64,000 nucleotides of DNA from Euglena gracilis (GCA_039621445.1 CP154957.1:25520938-25584937); one strand, 5' to 3'. Counted from the stretch's first letter, positions 1-10,863 are shown. Numbers and translations: made by a program. Notes: a model not told the origin generated them from the sequence alone.

Positions 1-126
1 CTGCATGCCCAAACAAACCTCTTCTTCGAGCCGTTGCTTGGAAAGAGCCATTTGCTCTAAGAGGGCCTCCTCCTGAGCAGCAACTGCTGCCATATCCGCC
101 ATTAGTGGGCTTGATGGACTACCATC
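1..126 (-). CDS. coiled-coil exon of a disordered protein (partial at window edge)
   Basis: This minus-strand exon starts after a clean acceptor (GTGTGCAG at 134-127) and is open for 42 codons to the window edge. The translation begins DGSPSSPLMADMAAV and continues into a heptad-like helix with EEALLEQMALSKQRLEEEV, so a short coiled coil is likely. It begins in phase 0, matching the phase-0 end of the exon at 2230-2319, so the two probably belong to one mRNA. I do not recognise the family. It is too short for the supplied ORF cut-off and runs off the window. The function is unknown; a scaffold or regulatory protein would fit the composition, but that is only inference. Confidence 0.6.
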
Positions 127-1238
127 CTGCACACGTTTGATGAAACATGAAATATACAAATGCACAAATGTCCCTCAATTCAAAGCAAAAACAAAAGGCA
201 AATACTGGGTGCGTAGAAAATATGTGCATAAATGTGCACATGCAAAACGTCATCGATCAGTTTTGTTTGTGAAAACAATTCTGCTGTCAAGATGCAAATG
301 AGGCGATGAATTTTTTTGGCACCCCTGCTGGGCCAATGACATCTTTGTTTCAGGTAAATGCAAATAAAATTTGTAACAAAAATTGGCCCGCAGTCAACTA
401 CAATGAGAAATACCTATTTAAATCAAATTTTGTGTTGCGGTCAGTGAAATTGATTTGAATTTGACCAACCAGGGGGAGTCACAGAAATGAGGTGCCTGCC
501 AAAAGTATGTACCAAACCTTCCCCCGGTGATTACCCTGAAAGCCTGTAGGGTGGTCGGCCTGGAAGGGGGGATTAATGGTTTGAATGGCAGCCTTAAACT
601 AATGGACCCGGGGGGGGGGGTCCCACTAGTTTAATCAGGAGGGCCCACTTATCTCCTTTTTTGCGCAGTTTTTGGGAAATTAAGGTTACGTTTGGGATCA
701 GGGTTGGGGTTCGAATTTGGCTCTGAGGCCTAAACCTATGTCCAAATCGGAGCCTTATCCGGCACTTTTTGAAGGCCTCCATTCCGCCTGATTTCAGTCA
801 CAACAAACTCCTCACCCCTAACCCTAACCCTATTCCTAACCCTAACCCTGCCCCCAACCAAAAACTGGATTGCACGGAGTGCATTCCTGGAATGTGCAAT
901 CAACCCTTTGCGGGTTGGATGGGTCGGCCCAGGGTGTGGACCCCGGGCCCATTTCGTTACCCAGGGGGTCTCACTACCCCCCTCCATAACGAAGTGGGAT
1001 CCCCCGGGGGGGTCCCGCTATTTTAAGGCTGACGTTTGAACCTGGAAGGTACCCAAACATCTTTGCGCCACAAGGGAACTACTGCAACATATTTTGGTAA
1101 ATTTCATGGATGTTAACAGGGAACATGATTCCCCTCCACCCCTCCCCCCCGGACCCCCCCTCCCCCACCCTCCTTCCCCCCTACCCCCCACCCCCCTCCC
1201 CGCTCCCCAAACAACATCCCTTTGTGTGGACAAAATTT
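127..1238. other. intron-like, G/C-tract region with interstitial telomere-like repeats
   Basis: No exon is visible. The stretch contains G and C homopolymers (about 609, 1005 and 1140-1200) and, at 816-850, about five CCCTAA-type units (TTAGGG on the other strand) with a few mismatches. The neighbouring 880-1020 bp are GC-rich with paired C and G runs able to fold back. It is probably the long intron between the exons at 2230 and 126. Confidence 0.5.
816..850. repeat. interstitial telomere-like CCCTAA repeats
   Basis: Units of ACCCTA(A) occur in series with two imperfect units. Similar short pieces occur near 45,770 (AACCCTAACCC) and 47,650 (TAGGGTTAGGG). They look like relics of telomere repair or telomere-derived insertion rather than a chromosome end, because unique exons lie on both sides. 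Confidence 0.55.
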
Positions 1239-1480
1239 GGCGGACATGGCGTAAATAGCAAACGGGTAAACGGTAAAAGCAAAATAAGGCGGACATGGCG
1301 TTTTTGTTGCAAATGGATAAATGGTTTTGAACGAGTTTGGCGGACATGGCAAAAATAGCAAACGGGTAAACGGTAGAAGCAAAATAAGGCGGACTTGGCG
1401 TTTTTGCTGCAAAATGGATTTTTGGTTTTCAACAAGCTTGGCGGACATGGCGTATACAGCAAATGGGTAAACGGTGAAAG
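1239..1480. repeat. 100-bp tandem repeat, about 2.4 units
   Basis: The motif GGCGGACATGGC recurs at 1239, 1339 and 1440, so the period is 100-101 bp. A half-unit copy (AAGGCGGACATGGCG) lies near 1287. Units differ by point changes and small indels. All frames stay partly open because of the periodicity, so the ORFs here are not evidence for a gene. Confidence 0.65.
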
Positions 1481-1514
1481 CGGTGCTGTGCCAGACATGG
1501 CCTGTGTACAACCG

Positions 1515-1740
1515 TGGTTACCTCCGAGGAGCCTCTGCGGAGGTTCCTCGGAGGCTCCAAGGCAACCAGGCTCCGCGGAGGCTCCAAGGTAACCAGGCTC
1601 CGCGGAGCCTCCTCGGAGCCTAAGGTAACCAGGCTCCGCGGAGGCTCAAGGTAACCAGGCTCTGAGGAGGCTGCGCAGAGCCTCCTCGGAGGCTAAGGTA
1701 ACCAGGCTCCGCAGAGGCTCCTCGGAGGCTAAGGTACCAA
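1515..1740. repeat. GC-rich minisatellite built on AAGGTAACCAGGCTCCGCGG
   Basis: A unit of about 25-45 bp, containing GGTAACCAGGCTC and the palindrome CTCCGCGGAG, is repeated six or more times with variable spacing. The CCGCGG/CCTCGG alternation produces many short hairpins. It follows directly on the 100-bp repeat array. Confidence 0.6.
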
Positions 1741-2229
1741 AACTTAGGATTCCACATTTGCTGGGACCCGAACTTCCTTGCTCTTTGAAGCATTTGGTTT
1801 GTGTGACATTTGTGACCACAATATTGGGGCAAGACCCAATCTTTTGCAGGAGATTGTGCTCCCTTTGCAGCTCCACAAATGTCGAAAACCTCAACTCCCA
1901 CTTCAACCAACAACGTGGGCTCTAAGTGAATCCTGAAATTGAGAGCTGTTTTGGTTGCTTTTTTGCTTCTTGCACATGTTCCTTTGCAACCTACCTTTCT
2001 TGAGAGCTTCACCTGCCTCGGTTAAGCCTTGTGCCATTGGAATGAAAGCTTGTGAGTATTTGTATCCGAATGATAACAATAAATTTGATAATCGATCCCA
2101 TTGAAATCGGGGGAGGACGTGTTGAGAGTTCAAATTTGTCTTGAACCGGGAAAAAAAGTTACAAATATTGAATGCAGGGTTCAGGAAGCATTGAAACATT
2201 TCAAGGGCGTCCCTGGTATCAAACCACAC

Positions 2230-2319
2230 CTGGGAGTCTGCACCGATGTAGGTTCCGTCCTGAGTGTAATACCCTTGCTCCTCGTAGCTGGCGTCGTAGC
2301 CCCCTTGGTACTCTGCATA
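2230..2319 (-). CDS. Tyr/Gly-rich internal exon, same gene as exon 1-126
   Basis: A 90-bp exon, phase 0 at both ends, lies between acceptor CATTGCCCAG and donor GTGTGG. It encodes 30 residues rich in Tyr, Gly, Asp and Glu (YAEYQGGYDASYEEQ, then GYYTQDGTYIGADSQ). The pattern resembles low-complexity aromatic segments such as those of RNA-binding or OCRE-like proteins, but it is not a match I can defend. Phase and strand join it to the exons at 3639-3707 and 1-126. Between 2229 and 127 I see no other exon. That 2.1-kb interval is intron-like and carries repeats. Confidence 0.6.
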
Positions 2320-3638
2320 CTGGGCAATGACATGGGTAGAGACCATGCACACAAACATTTTTAAGCTGGATCGCACCCCACAACCTTAGGCCCATGCACT
2401 AATGCTCAACCATTATTAGTCCAAGGGTCAACTTCTGTGAAAAATGAGGTTTGCAACCAGAAGAAAACCCACCCACCAATTTTTTTTTCTGAAACCCCCC
2501 CACGCCCCCCCCCCCAAATTCAGCCAAAATCAGCCGAAAACACTGAAAACTTAGCCCGGCCTTTGGTCTTTGATAATCTGACCCACAATGCACCCCACCC
2601 CTGGGGGGGGGGGTCCAAAGGCCCCAACCCACTCTCAAACCCCCCGTTCAGTGAATCTATGGTCCGGACCCACCCCCTCCGGTCCAGGAGGGGGGGACAC
2701 CTCCCACCTAAACCCCATAGGGGGTGCAACCCGCAAAACGCACCGTCTTCTTCATTTTTTTGACAATTTTTCGCAAATATTTGCAATAGGTATCTACATG
2801 AGAAATCTGCCACCACCCACCACCCCCCAAATTATAAAACCCCTGAAGACTGACTCTGGTGGTCGGCAATTTTGGTTTCAAAGGAACATTGACGACAAAA
2901 CATGCAGGAAAATTTTCCTGCTTTGGCACCAGATTACTTTGCTAATTTTGCCAACCTCTTCCTGGGGAAAGGGGGTGGGGGTTGGGCCAAAACCAAGCAG
3001 TCACTCCAAAAAAAAATCGCAATTTAACCAGGGTCGGCCAATGGCCAAATGATTGTTCAATGCGGACCCTCGAAAAGCATGAAGCAGAAACACAAAATGC
3101 AAAAGTTTGATTTAACGCATTTTGGGGTCCGGCTGTCCAAAAAAAAAGTCCGAAAATGTGATCGACAGTGCAAATTGCTGGTCAGCATTTTTCAAAGTTA
3201 CTAACAATTCTATTGGAATTCTGAAATTTGTCCCCCAAAAAACAGAAAACTGCAAATTTTCTTTAAAAAAAGTGTCCCCTCCTTGATGTGTTCCTTCTCT
3301 GAAAAAAAAATGTTTTCCTCCTCTTGGAAAACAAGGACCAGTGAAAAATATATATATAATTTGGGCCCTGGGAGTTTGGTTTTGACACTTGTGTTGGGCA
3401 ATGTAACCCAGAATTGCTGCTTCCTGCAAAAAGGCCGCAGGTACCCATCGTTCTCTTTCTAGGTGACCTGAGAATTCATTTTTCAGACACAACACGAAAG
3501 CATTAGGGCACATTGGGGCTTCGAGAAGAAGTTGGGAACGTTGAACGTTGAACGATGACGACGTTGGGAGCAGCAAACAATATTTATAGCCAATCATTGA
3601 CTGTGAACTTGCTCACACAATAAATAACCCACACAGAC

Positions 3639-3707
3639 CTCGGCGCCTTCCTGGCTAGCCCAAACCTCCCCATCAGTGGTTGCTTCCTTCACAGCAGCAT
3701 TATTGTT
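3639..3707 (-). CDS. short acidic exon, same minus-strand gene
   Basis: A 69-bp exon, phase 0 to phase 0, lies between acceptor CCCTGCACAG and donor GTCTGTGTGG. It encodes 23 residues (NNNAAVKEATTDGEV, then WASQEGAE). Spliced to the exon at 2230-2319 it reads on without a break into another acidic, Gln/Tyr-rich stretch, so the two are probably consecutive. No domain is recognised. The exon is too small to call alone; the support is the matching phase of three exons on the same strand with good acceptors. Confidence 0.5.
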
Positions 3708-4119
3708 CTGTGCAGGGGTTGCTTTCAAGACCCCAGCACAGGGGTTTGAGAAAGACAGAGGGTCCACCCGGGAAATGGTGGGGGGGGGGAGGCGCAATAT
3801 CCAGGGGGAGGGATCATGTATCAAATAAATTAGCTCCTAAAAATTCGGGCCAGGAAAAATTGGGTGAAATCCTTTAAATGTACCAAAAAAATTGGGAGGT
3901 TTCCTTTTTTAAAAAAAAGCATGGAACATTTGGGCACATTTGCGAGAAGTGGTTTTTCATTTCCCAAAGAAAACATCACTCAACCAAATGGCCTGGAAAT
4001 GTTTGAGCAAGTTTTGTCCAAAGTAATTTTGGCCTTGTACCCGACCCCCAATAGCGATTTGCTGGCTTTCATTCAGAAAATAAAACTGCGCAAGATTTCA
4101 GGTCCCAAAACACTGTATT

Positions 4120-4150
<31 letters not shown>

Positions 4151-4199
4151 AGCTGGCTCGACCAACCCAGGGCTAGCACATCCTCTGGTGGACAGAAAC

Positions 4200-4309
4200 C
4201 CCTGGTTTTCCGGTACAGCCTCTTCCGACCTTTCTGAAGTAGTCGGGAGCACTGGTGCACCGGTTGCGGCCTCCGGTGAGGATGTTGAACTTGCTGGCTC
4301 CTGTGTGTC
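4200..4309 (-). CDS. candidate upstream exon of the same gene, frame uncertain
   Basis: A 110-bp segment is bounded by an excellent acceptor (GTCTTCACAG) and a GT donor (GTTTCTG). Two frames are open. One ends in phase 0, as needed to join the exon at 3639-3707, and reads HTGASKFNILTGGRNRC then a Cys-containing GRGCTGKPG end. The other is a Pro/Ser/Thr/Glu-rich disordered sequence (DTQEPASSTSSPEAAT) but ends in phase 2. Phase favours the first; composition of the neighbours favours the second. A (GGCT)n microsatellite lies just downstream at 4118-4160, in the intron. Confidence 0.4.
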
Positions 4310-5519
4310 CTGTGAAGACAAGACGACATGCATTGGCATGCTTGCCTTGCGGCAGAGAAATTGACTGATCATATCAACTTTATAAAAGGCAGCTGGAATC
4401 ATGCCTCTTTGGTGTGATGAACCCCAAAAGAAACTGGAAAAAGAACTCTCAACGTTACCAGAATCCCATTCCCAGAGTTGATCTTGCCCCCAGACCGCCA
4501 CCAGAGCAGGATTCTCGCCAGGGTCCCCTGAAGGTTCTGTAGCACATCTCTATCTGTTCAAAGAGTCTGGTGCATCCCATTGCTTACCGATCCACCGGAG
4601 GGGGGGAAGCAATTTCATGCCAGGGTAACATTCCATTCTCAAACAACCCACTTTTCACAATCGGTCACATTGTGTGAGTCTGTGGGGGGGGGTGAACAAA
4701 CAAGTTATTTGTTCATAATGAACGTCATCATCCACCCAACCTCCAAAACCCACCCACCAACAAACAAACAGAAAACTTCCACAAAAGTCAAAATTATGCA
4801 TCAGGCGCACAAGATAAATGGACAAGAAGGGTATTCAATGGATATTCAGGCTTCTTCGTCCTAAGACGCCCCACCCAGCCTGGTGCATGAAGCCCTGGGT
4901 GGACCCCGAAATTATGCTGAAAACATTTCCCAAAATTTTCTGATGCTTCGCCTCGGAACAAAGACCCAGGCCTTTGGCCCAAGACCCTCCGGGGTCTTGG
5001 AACCCCCAGAACCCCCAGGGTCTTCCGAGTTAAAATGCAGCCTGGATATGATATCAAACCGAGAACTACAATGTCCTGCCATTTATCAAGCTGCAACATG
5101 GAGTATCAACAATGGAAAAGAAGCAGCTAGTGTCTGTGTGCATTTAGATTTGGGAAAAGCTTCCTCAACCATCGCACAGGGTTCGATGCAGCAGCAGATG
5201 GGATATTGGGGGGGGGGGGTTCCGGACGATCCGCTCCCGTGGGAGGGTGGAAACGTCCCAAACTAAATAAATCATCATGGCCAAAAAAAAGACTGACTTT
5301 CGGCCTGACACAAACCAACCCCAAATGCAATTTTGGGATATTTTGGGGAACTTAAATCACTGGAAAGAAAATTTGACGACCCTTGGAAAATGAGTTAAGA
5401 AATGGGGTACCTGAAGGTGGAACACTTTCCTTACATCAAATCCTGTGATCGCGTTGCAGCATTTTTTAAAAAAATCCAATAAAACCTCTCCACCAGACTT
5501 TACTAGTGGTCCTCTCCAG
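4310..5519. other. no convincing gene
   Basis: I see only short open frames without splice context. There are G-runs near 4685 and 5210, and a GGGTCTTGG-type tandem stretch near 4985-5030. A plus-strand frame near 5035-5200 (reading LDMISNRELQCPAIYQ) has protein-like composition but no clear exon limits. Confidence 0.4.
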
Positions 5520-5840
5520 GGCGACTGGGTGGTTCATTGGAAATGCCTCACTGACCAACTTTTGCCAGAACTCTCCCCAGCATGCTGGCAGTGGGCAAAG
5601 ATATTCACCCAGCCGAAAGAATCAGATTTTTTGAAGAAATGCTCGCAATTCATTGATTTTAAGCTTTCAAGGCACTATGCTGGGGTGACTGAGATGGAAA
5701 CCAACAGCATCCACGGGAGGGAGCGGACACCGAAGTTTGCTTCTGCAATCGCTTCTGGCGGATCCGTTCTGTGGCAGACAACTTTGTTGCTGCCTCAGCG
5801 GCAGCGGACATATATGTTCTGCGGAAGTGACGGTCTCTGA
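5520..5840 (+). CDS. candidate exon, Trp/Phe-rich protein of unknown family
   Basis: After the acceptor TCCTCTCCAG the frame is open to a stop at 5840. It reads GDWVVHWKCLTDQLLPEL, then a segment with WQWAKIFTQPKESDFLKK and DFKLSRHYAG. Amino-acid composition is that of a folded protein and the frame contains no repeat. A donor GTGACTG follows RHYAG at about 5682, so the true exon may end there. It could be an upstream exon of the plus-strand gene at 7612-8626. No family recognised. Confidence 0.4.
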   Translation, partial: GDWVVHWKCLTDQLLPELSPACWQWAKIFTQPKESDFLKKCSQFIDFKLSRHYAGVTEMETNSIHGRERTPKFASAIASGGSVLWQTTLLLPQRQRTYMFCGSDGL

Positions 5841-7611
5841 TCCTCAATTATTTATGGAGCCTAAATATGAAGACTGCAAAGAGCGCGAAGAACACTAAAA
5901 AAAACAGATTTGCAAAAACAAAAATCTGCGTTTTTCTTCATGAAAAAAACTTCAGTCACAATGCTTTAGACGGTTGTTTTGCACACAAGGCTTGCGACGA
6001 AAGAACCCCAGCAGACGTCACCGTGTATCATGTCCATTGTGGTGTGTCTGTAACAGTGTGGCAGTGTCCGATGTGACCATGGCAGTGTGGCGTGTCCCTC
6101 AGTGCTCAGCACAGGCGGCACGCTGAGATGATCAACGCTGTTACAAAGGGTGCCCACTGCTGAAAGACTGCAGTTCGCATGGCCCATGTCCTCCCCCATG
6201 TTGGGCACTCCAGACCGGGCCAGACTGACCTCGCACACCTCTGGAGCACAGTGCGTGTGCCAGGCGTTTTCTCAAAGACCACCAACCCCAGGGTGATGCA
6301 CATTTTGCGACAGCCCTGCACAGCTGGGCTGAATAAAAAAATTACTGCTGTGAACTGCCGAACTTTTCATCAGAAAAAGGACACAAAAAAAATGCCAAAA
6401 AAATGGTGGTTTTGAAGGTTTTCTGGATATTTCACCTCATTTTTTTCGGCTGAAAGATTCCAATTCAGCTGGATCCAGGTGGTACCATTTGGGTACAGCT
6501 GCCAGTCGGCCGAACCCCCCCCCCCCTCCTGCACCCCCACCCTTGGGGGGGTCCAGTGAGCGCTTTTTTCCAGCCAAACTCCCTCCCCCGGGGTCCTTAA
6601 CAAGCTTCTTTTTAGGAAGTTTGCAAGGTGCTATGGGCAGGCAGGGGGGAAATTCTGCACCCCCGACAGCCAAAAAAAACTTAATGTCCAGCTGCCTGAA
6701 GGGTGGCTGGAAATGCATAAAACTGGTTGATGGGTGGGGGAGGGGGTCCGAGGCTGGAAAAAAGCTGCTGGCTGGCTGGACCCCCGCAGAGGTTGGTTCC
6801 AATTTTCTGGAGCACTGCCCTGGTCCACACTCCTAAACAAAAACGTTCAGGAATGCGGACCAGGACAGTGCTCCTGCGCGCGATGCAAGCGCACGCCGCA
6901 GACAGACCACCTCTAATGCAGGGCACTGCAGCACTCTGTGTGCACACAAATCCAGAGACGAGCCTGCAAACTGCCCTCGCTGTGGCGTTCTTTTGTACCC
7001 AAATCGCTCAGGACCGAGTGGAGGTGGGCGCCGTCCGGTCTTTCTGACAACGTATTGCCTCTGGGTGTGAGCCCTGGGCAACCCCCTTCCCAAGGTCGGC
7101 TTTGATTCCAAATCCTCCACTCCTTTAAAACCAGAGGCAATACCCTATTCTCTGTCTCCATGTACCCGCGACAACAGACCCTCAATCTGCCACACAGCCA
7201 TACTTGTGTAACAAACTCGAGGGTCGTTGCGCATCGGGGTTTCAGACCCGAGACGCTTCATTGTGTTAACAAAAACACTTGCACACATGCCCACAATTTG
7301 GCCAAACCCTTCAATGCAGAAACGGCTGTCTCAGAATCCCCTCTGTCCTGCGAAGCAAATTTGTGAACTGTAAAGAAAAGGGAATCCGGAATCAAATGCA
7401 GTGCTTATCGAAAAGACAAAACAAGAGAACGTGCATTGTTGCAAATCAAAGAACGTGGATCATCCACGCATGCAAGTATGAGGCCATGTTGAGCAAATGC
7501 AAATTGTTCATATGATGGTAACGAGGAGCTGTGCATTGTATGAAAGAAAAGCAGTTGGGTAAGTGCCCATCATTGAGAACGGGTTGATGGTGAAATAATC
7601 GGCCTCATCAG
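5841..7611. other. probable intron or intergenic sequence, no firm exon
   Basis: The interval has mixed composition with a paired C-run/G-run structure at 6520-6760 that looks like a degraded mobile element. A very good donor (TTGG then GTAAGTGCC, about 7559) lies 53 bp before the acceptor of the exon at 7612. An exon therefore probably ends at 7558, but its frame cannot be fixed by eye. Confidence 0.4.
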
Positions 7612-7686
7612 GATTGGGTGGAGCCTTCAAGAAAAACTTCTGCAGAAGAGGATATGATCGCGATCAACGCAATTATGAGGCTTCAG
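7612..7686 (+). CDS. exon of plus-strand gene of unknown function
   Basis: A 75-bp exon lies between acceptor GGCCTCATCAG and donor GTGCTGG. In the frame that fits the downstream chain it encodes 25 residues (DWVEPSRKTSAEED, then MIAINAIMRLQ), phase 0 to 0. A second frame (phase 1 to 1, LGGAFKKNFCRRGYDRD) is also open and would link to a different reading of the next exons that stops at 8172. I prefer the first because it stays open through four further exons. Confidence 0.45.
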
Positions 7687-7941
7687 GTGCTGGTATTCTG
7701 GTGTACCCCCCCGCCGCTCACTGCTAAGAGGGGTGCCAAAAAGGGGAGGATGTTGGCCCAGCAGGCCCGGGGGCCAACTTTGGGGGGAGGGGCAAAGGGG
7801 GCAACGAATATTTTTAGGCGGTCTACTTCGCACTTGGCTCACAAATGTCGACTTGCCTTGCGCAATCGTGCAAGGGAAATCCCCTTCTGGAATTGTTTCC
7901 TTTTTGGGGTCATTTTGGGGTCCCATTTTGGGTGAAAACAG

Positions 7942-7991
7942 GTGCCTCAAAACCGGCGAAACCAGACATCGGGAGCAAAGGAATTTCGAAG
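7942..7991 (+). CDS. small exon of the same plus-strand gene
   Basis: A 50-bp exon (16 codons plus 2 nt) encodes VPQNRRNQTSGAKEFR and ends in phase 2. It lies between acceptor GTGAAAACAG and donor GTTCCAATT. A second acceptor at 7965 would shorten it to 26 bp without changing phase. The following intron is 49 nt. Its phases fit both neighbours exactly. Confidence 0.45.
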
Positions 7992-8040
7992 GTTCCAATT
8001 CAAATCGCAAGAAGAGCACTGGACAGTTCTGAAAGTACAG

Positions 8041-8222
8041 CCTGTCACTCCACAGACTTTGTGGCCTTGCACATTTTACCACCTGGGAGCTGATCAACAA
8101 GTTCACAGCTCTGAAGAGTATCCATCTGGCAACGACTGCTGCCAGAATGGTTGCTTTCCTAGACCAAAATGACAAGTTCATGTCGCACAGAATCATATCG
8201 CCCTTTCGTCGCCTGCTGGAAG
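8041..8222 (+). CDS. main exon of the plus-strand gene (helical, Leu-rich)
   Basis: A 182-bp exon lies between acceptor AAGTACAG and donor GTTCTTG. It encodes about 60 residues, beginning LSLHRLCGLAHFTTWELINK, then a stretch with ALKSIHLATTAARMVAFL and SHRIISPFRRLLEG. The spacing of Leu and Ile suggests amphipathic helices or degenerate leucine-rich units; I cannot name the family. The frame has no Met at the start, so a simple ORF scan misses it. The intron after it is 50 nt. The exon is the third of five that remain in phase to a stop at 8626. Confidence 0.55.
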
Positions 8223-8272
8223 GTTCTTGTAGAGCAAATCAAGACACCGGCCAGAAAAACAACTGAATGCAG

Positions 8273-8439
8273 GCTCCGAGAAACCCCCGAAACTCACTCT
8301 GAAAAGGGGGGTGAACGGAGGCATTTCTCAACAACTGGAACAGCTGAAATTCTCGGACATGAAGGTGACACAGCTGGAGTTTGATTTCACACGCCAGAAC
8401 AAGTGCTCCTTTGTACAACATTTCAAGACACATGATGAG
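8273..8439 (+). CDS. exon 4 of the plus-strand gene
   Basis: A 167-bp exon lies between acceptor CTGAATGCAG and donor GTGTCCG. It continues RRLLEG into SEKPPKLTLKRGVNGG, then QQLEQLKFSDMKVTQLEFDF and FVQHFKTHDE. It starts in phase 1 and ends in phase 0. The intron that follows is only 40 nt (8440-8479). If that intron were retained, the frame would stop at 8499. Confidence 0.55.
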
Positions 8440-8479
8440 GTGTCCGACGAAGGGGTTGCAAAGACTCTGTTTTTGTCAG

Positions 8480-8626
8480 GCTGTAAGACAGAAAAATAAC
8501 GTTCCTGTCGAACTGCTGATGGAAAGAGGTGTACCAGGGTTGAAAATACACTTGAGGGGATCATGGCACATGACACCCTATCATACATCCATTTCCGATA
8601 AGCAAAAAAAATCACGTCAGGGATGA
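8480..8626 (+). CDS. terminal exon of the plus-strand gene
   Basis: It follows a strong acceptor (CTGTTTTTGTCAG), has 147 bp and is exactly in phase. It encodes AVRQKNNVPVELLMERG, VPGLKIHLRGSW and a basic tail ending QKKSRQG before the stop. It ends 25 bp from the stop codon of the convergent leucine-rich-repeat gene, so their 3' untranslated regions must overlap. No domain recognised. Confidence 0.55.
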   Translation, partial: AVRQKNNVPVELLMERGVPGLKIHLRGSWHMTPYHTSISDKQKKSRQG

Positions 8627-8651
8627 TCCCAATGAGGATAAATTAACTGTG

Positions 8652-8731
8652 TTACTTGCGCAATCGCCCATGGTATCTGTCACAATGGATCCTGCCAGCT
8701 GACAGACAAAGTTTCCGAGCAAGTTCATTTT
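8652..8731 (-). CDS. candidate terminal exon of the leucine-rich-repeat gene
   Basis: After the acceptor CTGATTTTCACAG an 80-bp exon (2 nt plus 25 codons plus TAA) encodes NELARKLCLSAGRIHC then DRYHGRLRK and a stop. Its phase-1 start matches the phase-1 end of the last repeat exon at 10864. The intron between would be 2.1 kb, long for this window, so another exon could be hidden there. A basic C-terminal tail of this sort is a plausible end after an LRR stack. Confidence 0.45.
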
Positions 8732-10863
8732 CTGTGAAAATCAGGGGGTACATTATTTGGGGGTAGAAAACTCGGCACACCAATTCCTTTGCGCAGTTGT
8801 GCAAGCGCTTACAAAACCGATTCAGTGGCAATGTGCCCCCTTCTTCTTCACAATAAACAAGTTGGGTCACCAACTTCCCTCCTCTAAAAAAAAGCCTGAA
8901 AAAACATCTTTCTGCACGTCGTCCAACCCTGGGTGATGTAACCGGTCCCTCACGGCTTGGTCGTGCTGACACTCAGAAAACACCTGTAACTCTCTCCCCA
9001 TCTGCCAGACTTTTCAACCTCCCAAACCGGTGCACCATGGCTTTTCTTCACTGGTCAGCATCTCCTGGTCCAAAAATCCATGCAGAAAAAGGCAAAAAAG
9101 ACGCCCTTTCAGAAATCTCCTTCACCTTTCACCGGTTCAAAAAACGAAATAGGGGGGCCTTTTTTCCACGAGGTGTTGGGCACGCGCCGAGGCTGCCAGC
9201 ACCGAGGGGAAAAAATGGTCTGAAAACTTACCCCTCAGCCCCTTTTCTGTGCTTTTTTCCATGTAATTTCAGAACTGGCGCGATTGCGCAAAGAACTTCT
9301 AAAAAACTTAAGTGCGAAGTAGATTGCCAAAGACATGGGCCTGCTGAGCGACGTTCAACAGGGATTGGGGCTGTGGCAAAAGGCAAATGGAGCCACTACA
9401 ACGAACTACCCGCCCCCCTTGCCCAACAACCGGGTTTCTACAGAGTGGGGGGTGGTTCCAATTTAGGGGTGGACAAGGGGTGGGTAGGTAGTCACAACTA
9501 AATGAACAAGACCTCTTTGGCTGAATATTTGGGCTGGCGTTGTGAGGTCTTTACCCCCCCCCATTGTCTTGGGCCAATGTTGGCCCCAAACAGACCGTCA
9601 CATCATACACATCTGTGGGAAACCGAGCGCAAATGCACCACCAAGTGTGTGGAGTCGTTATGAGAAAAGAAAACGAGGTTTGGCGTAACGTCACCCCAGG
9701 TTTTTGAGAAGCCTGCCAAAAATCTGTTGGCAAACCAATGGTGTGGGGTCGATGGCTGTCGCATTTGTGACGACCCTTTGTTGACTCATTTGTGATCATT
9801 CATGGTTATTTCATAATTTTTGCTATCATCATTTGTGCCACCAAAAAGCATCCGGGTTTTGGACAAAACAGCAACACACACCCACACATAAAAAAGCAAT
9901 GGAAATTTCTGATATTTTGCAGCATTTTGTGAAAATTTGCGCAATTTTGCAGAATTTTGAAAGCATGAATGGCAGCAATTATCTGGAGGCAAGCTCAAAT
10001 TTCTTTCATCATTTTTGGTCTTTGGGCTGTTTTCTGCATAATTGCTTGCAACCTTGGGTCGTTTTGGTACATTTTGGCCAAAAATCATTTTCAAGCACTT
10101 TGGGGCAGTTCTTGGTGATTTTCAGCCATCTGGGCCAAAATCTGCCGGATATGGTCGAGCTTTGAGGGAGGGCTGGTGAGAATATTCCATGATTGTTTTC
10201 CCTTTGAACAGCAGAACACATTCATTGATGCGAGAAAATAATTATATATGATTGTCTGTGGTCATCCGTGGTAATTTGTGAGTATTTGGAACACCTGTAA
10301 CAACCCGTAATTATTGGTGCTTTTGGGGAAATGACCAAATTTGTGCTGGTACGTTATATTTCTGATAATTCATGGCGCGAATTTGTGGAAACCCTGTGCT
10401 TGGCCACACATTTTCCAAAATCCATTGTTCAGTTTCCTCTTTCCAAGCAACTCAAAATCAGTCGAGCTTCTCCAAACAGTCCACCACCAGAATTCTTCAA
10501 GCGAAATTCCTGCCACAAATGGTCATAAGAAATTTCTGACACTTCAAGACGTTCGCTTTCCACCAGGAATCTTCGGCTGGACCCATCCAAAACCTGGGGG
10601 CTCGGCTCTGGAGTCCCAGATTGCCAGATATCATATTGACAGATATCTGGCCAAATTCATCTCCCCACATAATTCCAAATTTGCTCACAGCGGTTTATGC
10701 ATCATGAATTTCTTCTTCCATCTGGGTGAAAAAAAAATTAAAACTGTTTTAAAAAATACAATTTTTCAGTGTACAAAAAGCCTTACATCTTTTTTATTTT
10801 TAAGTGCTGTGTAAGAGATTGTGGATGGGATCCTGGACGCATATACATATGCCTGCTGCACAC
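8732..10863. other. presumed intron of the LRR gene
   Basis: No exon with good splice signals is seen. The sequence is AT-rich with repeated TTTTGG/CAAAATTTTG motifs at 9,840-10,150. A short inverted match to 7,830-7,870 (a GAAGTAGA stretch near 9,320) suggests an old repeat. Confidence 0.4.

Noticed and set aside
7942-8172. Alternative reading of the plus-strand gene ending at 8172 (with NDCCQNGCFPRPK)
   Set aside because: It is open and phase-compatible upstream, but it stops early, whereas the chosen chain runs through three more exons with good splice sites. Kept only as an alternative.
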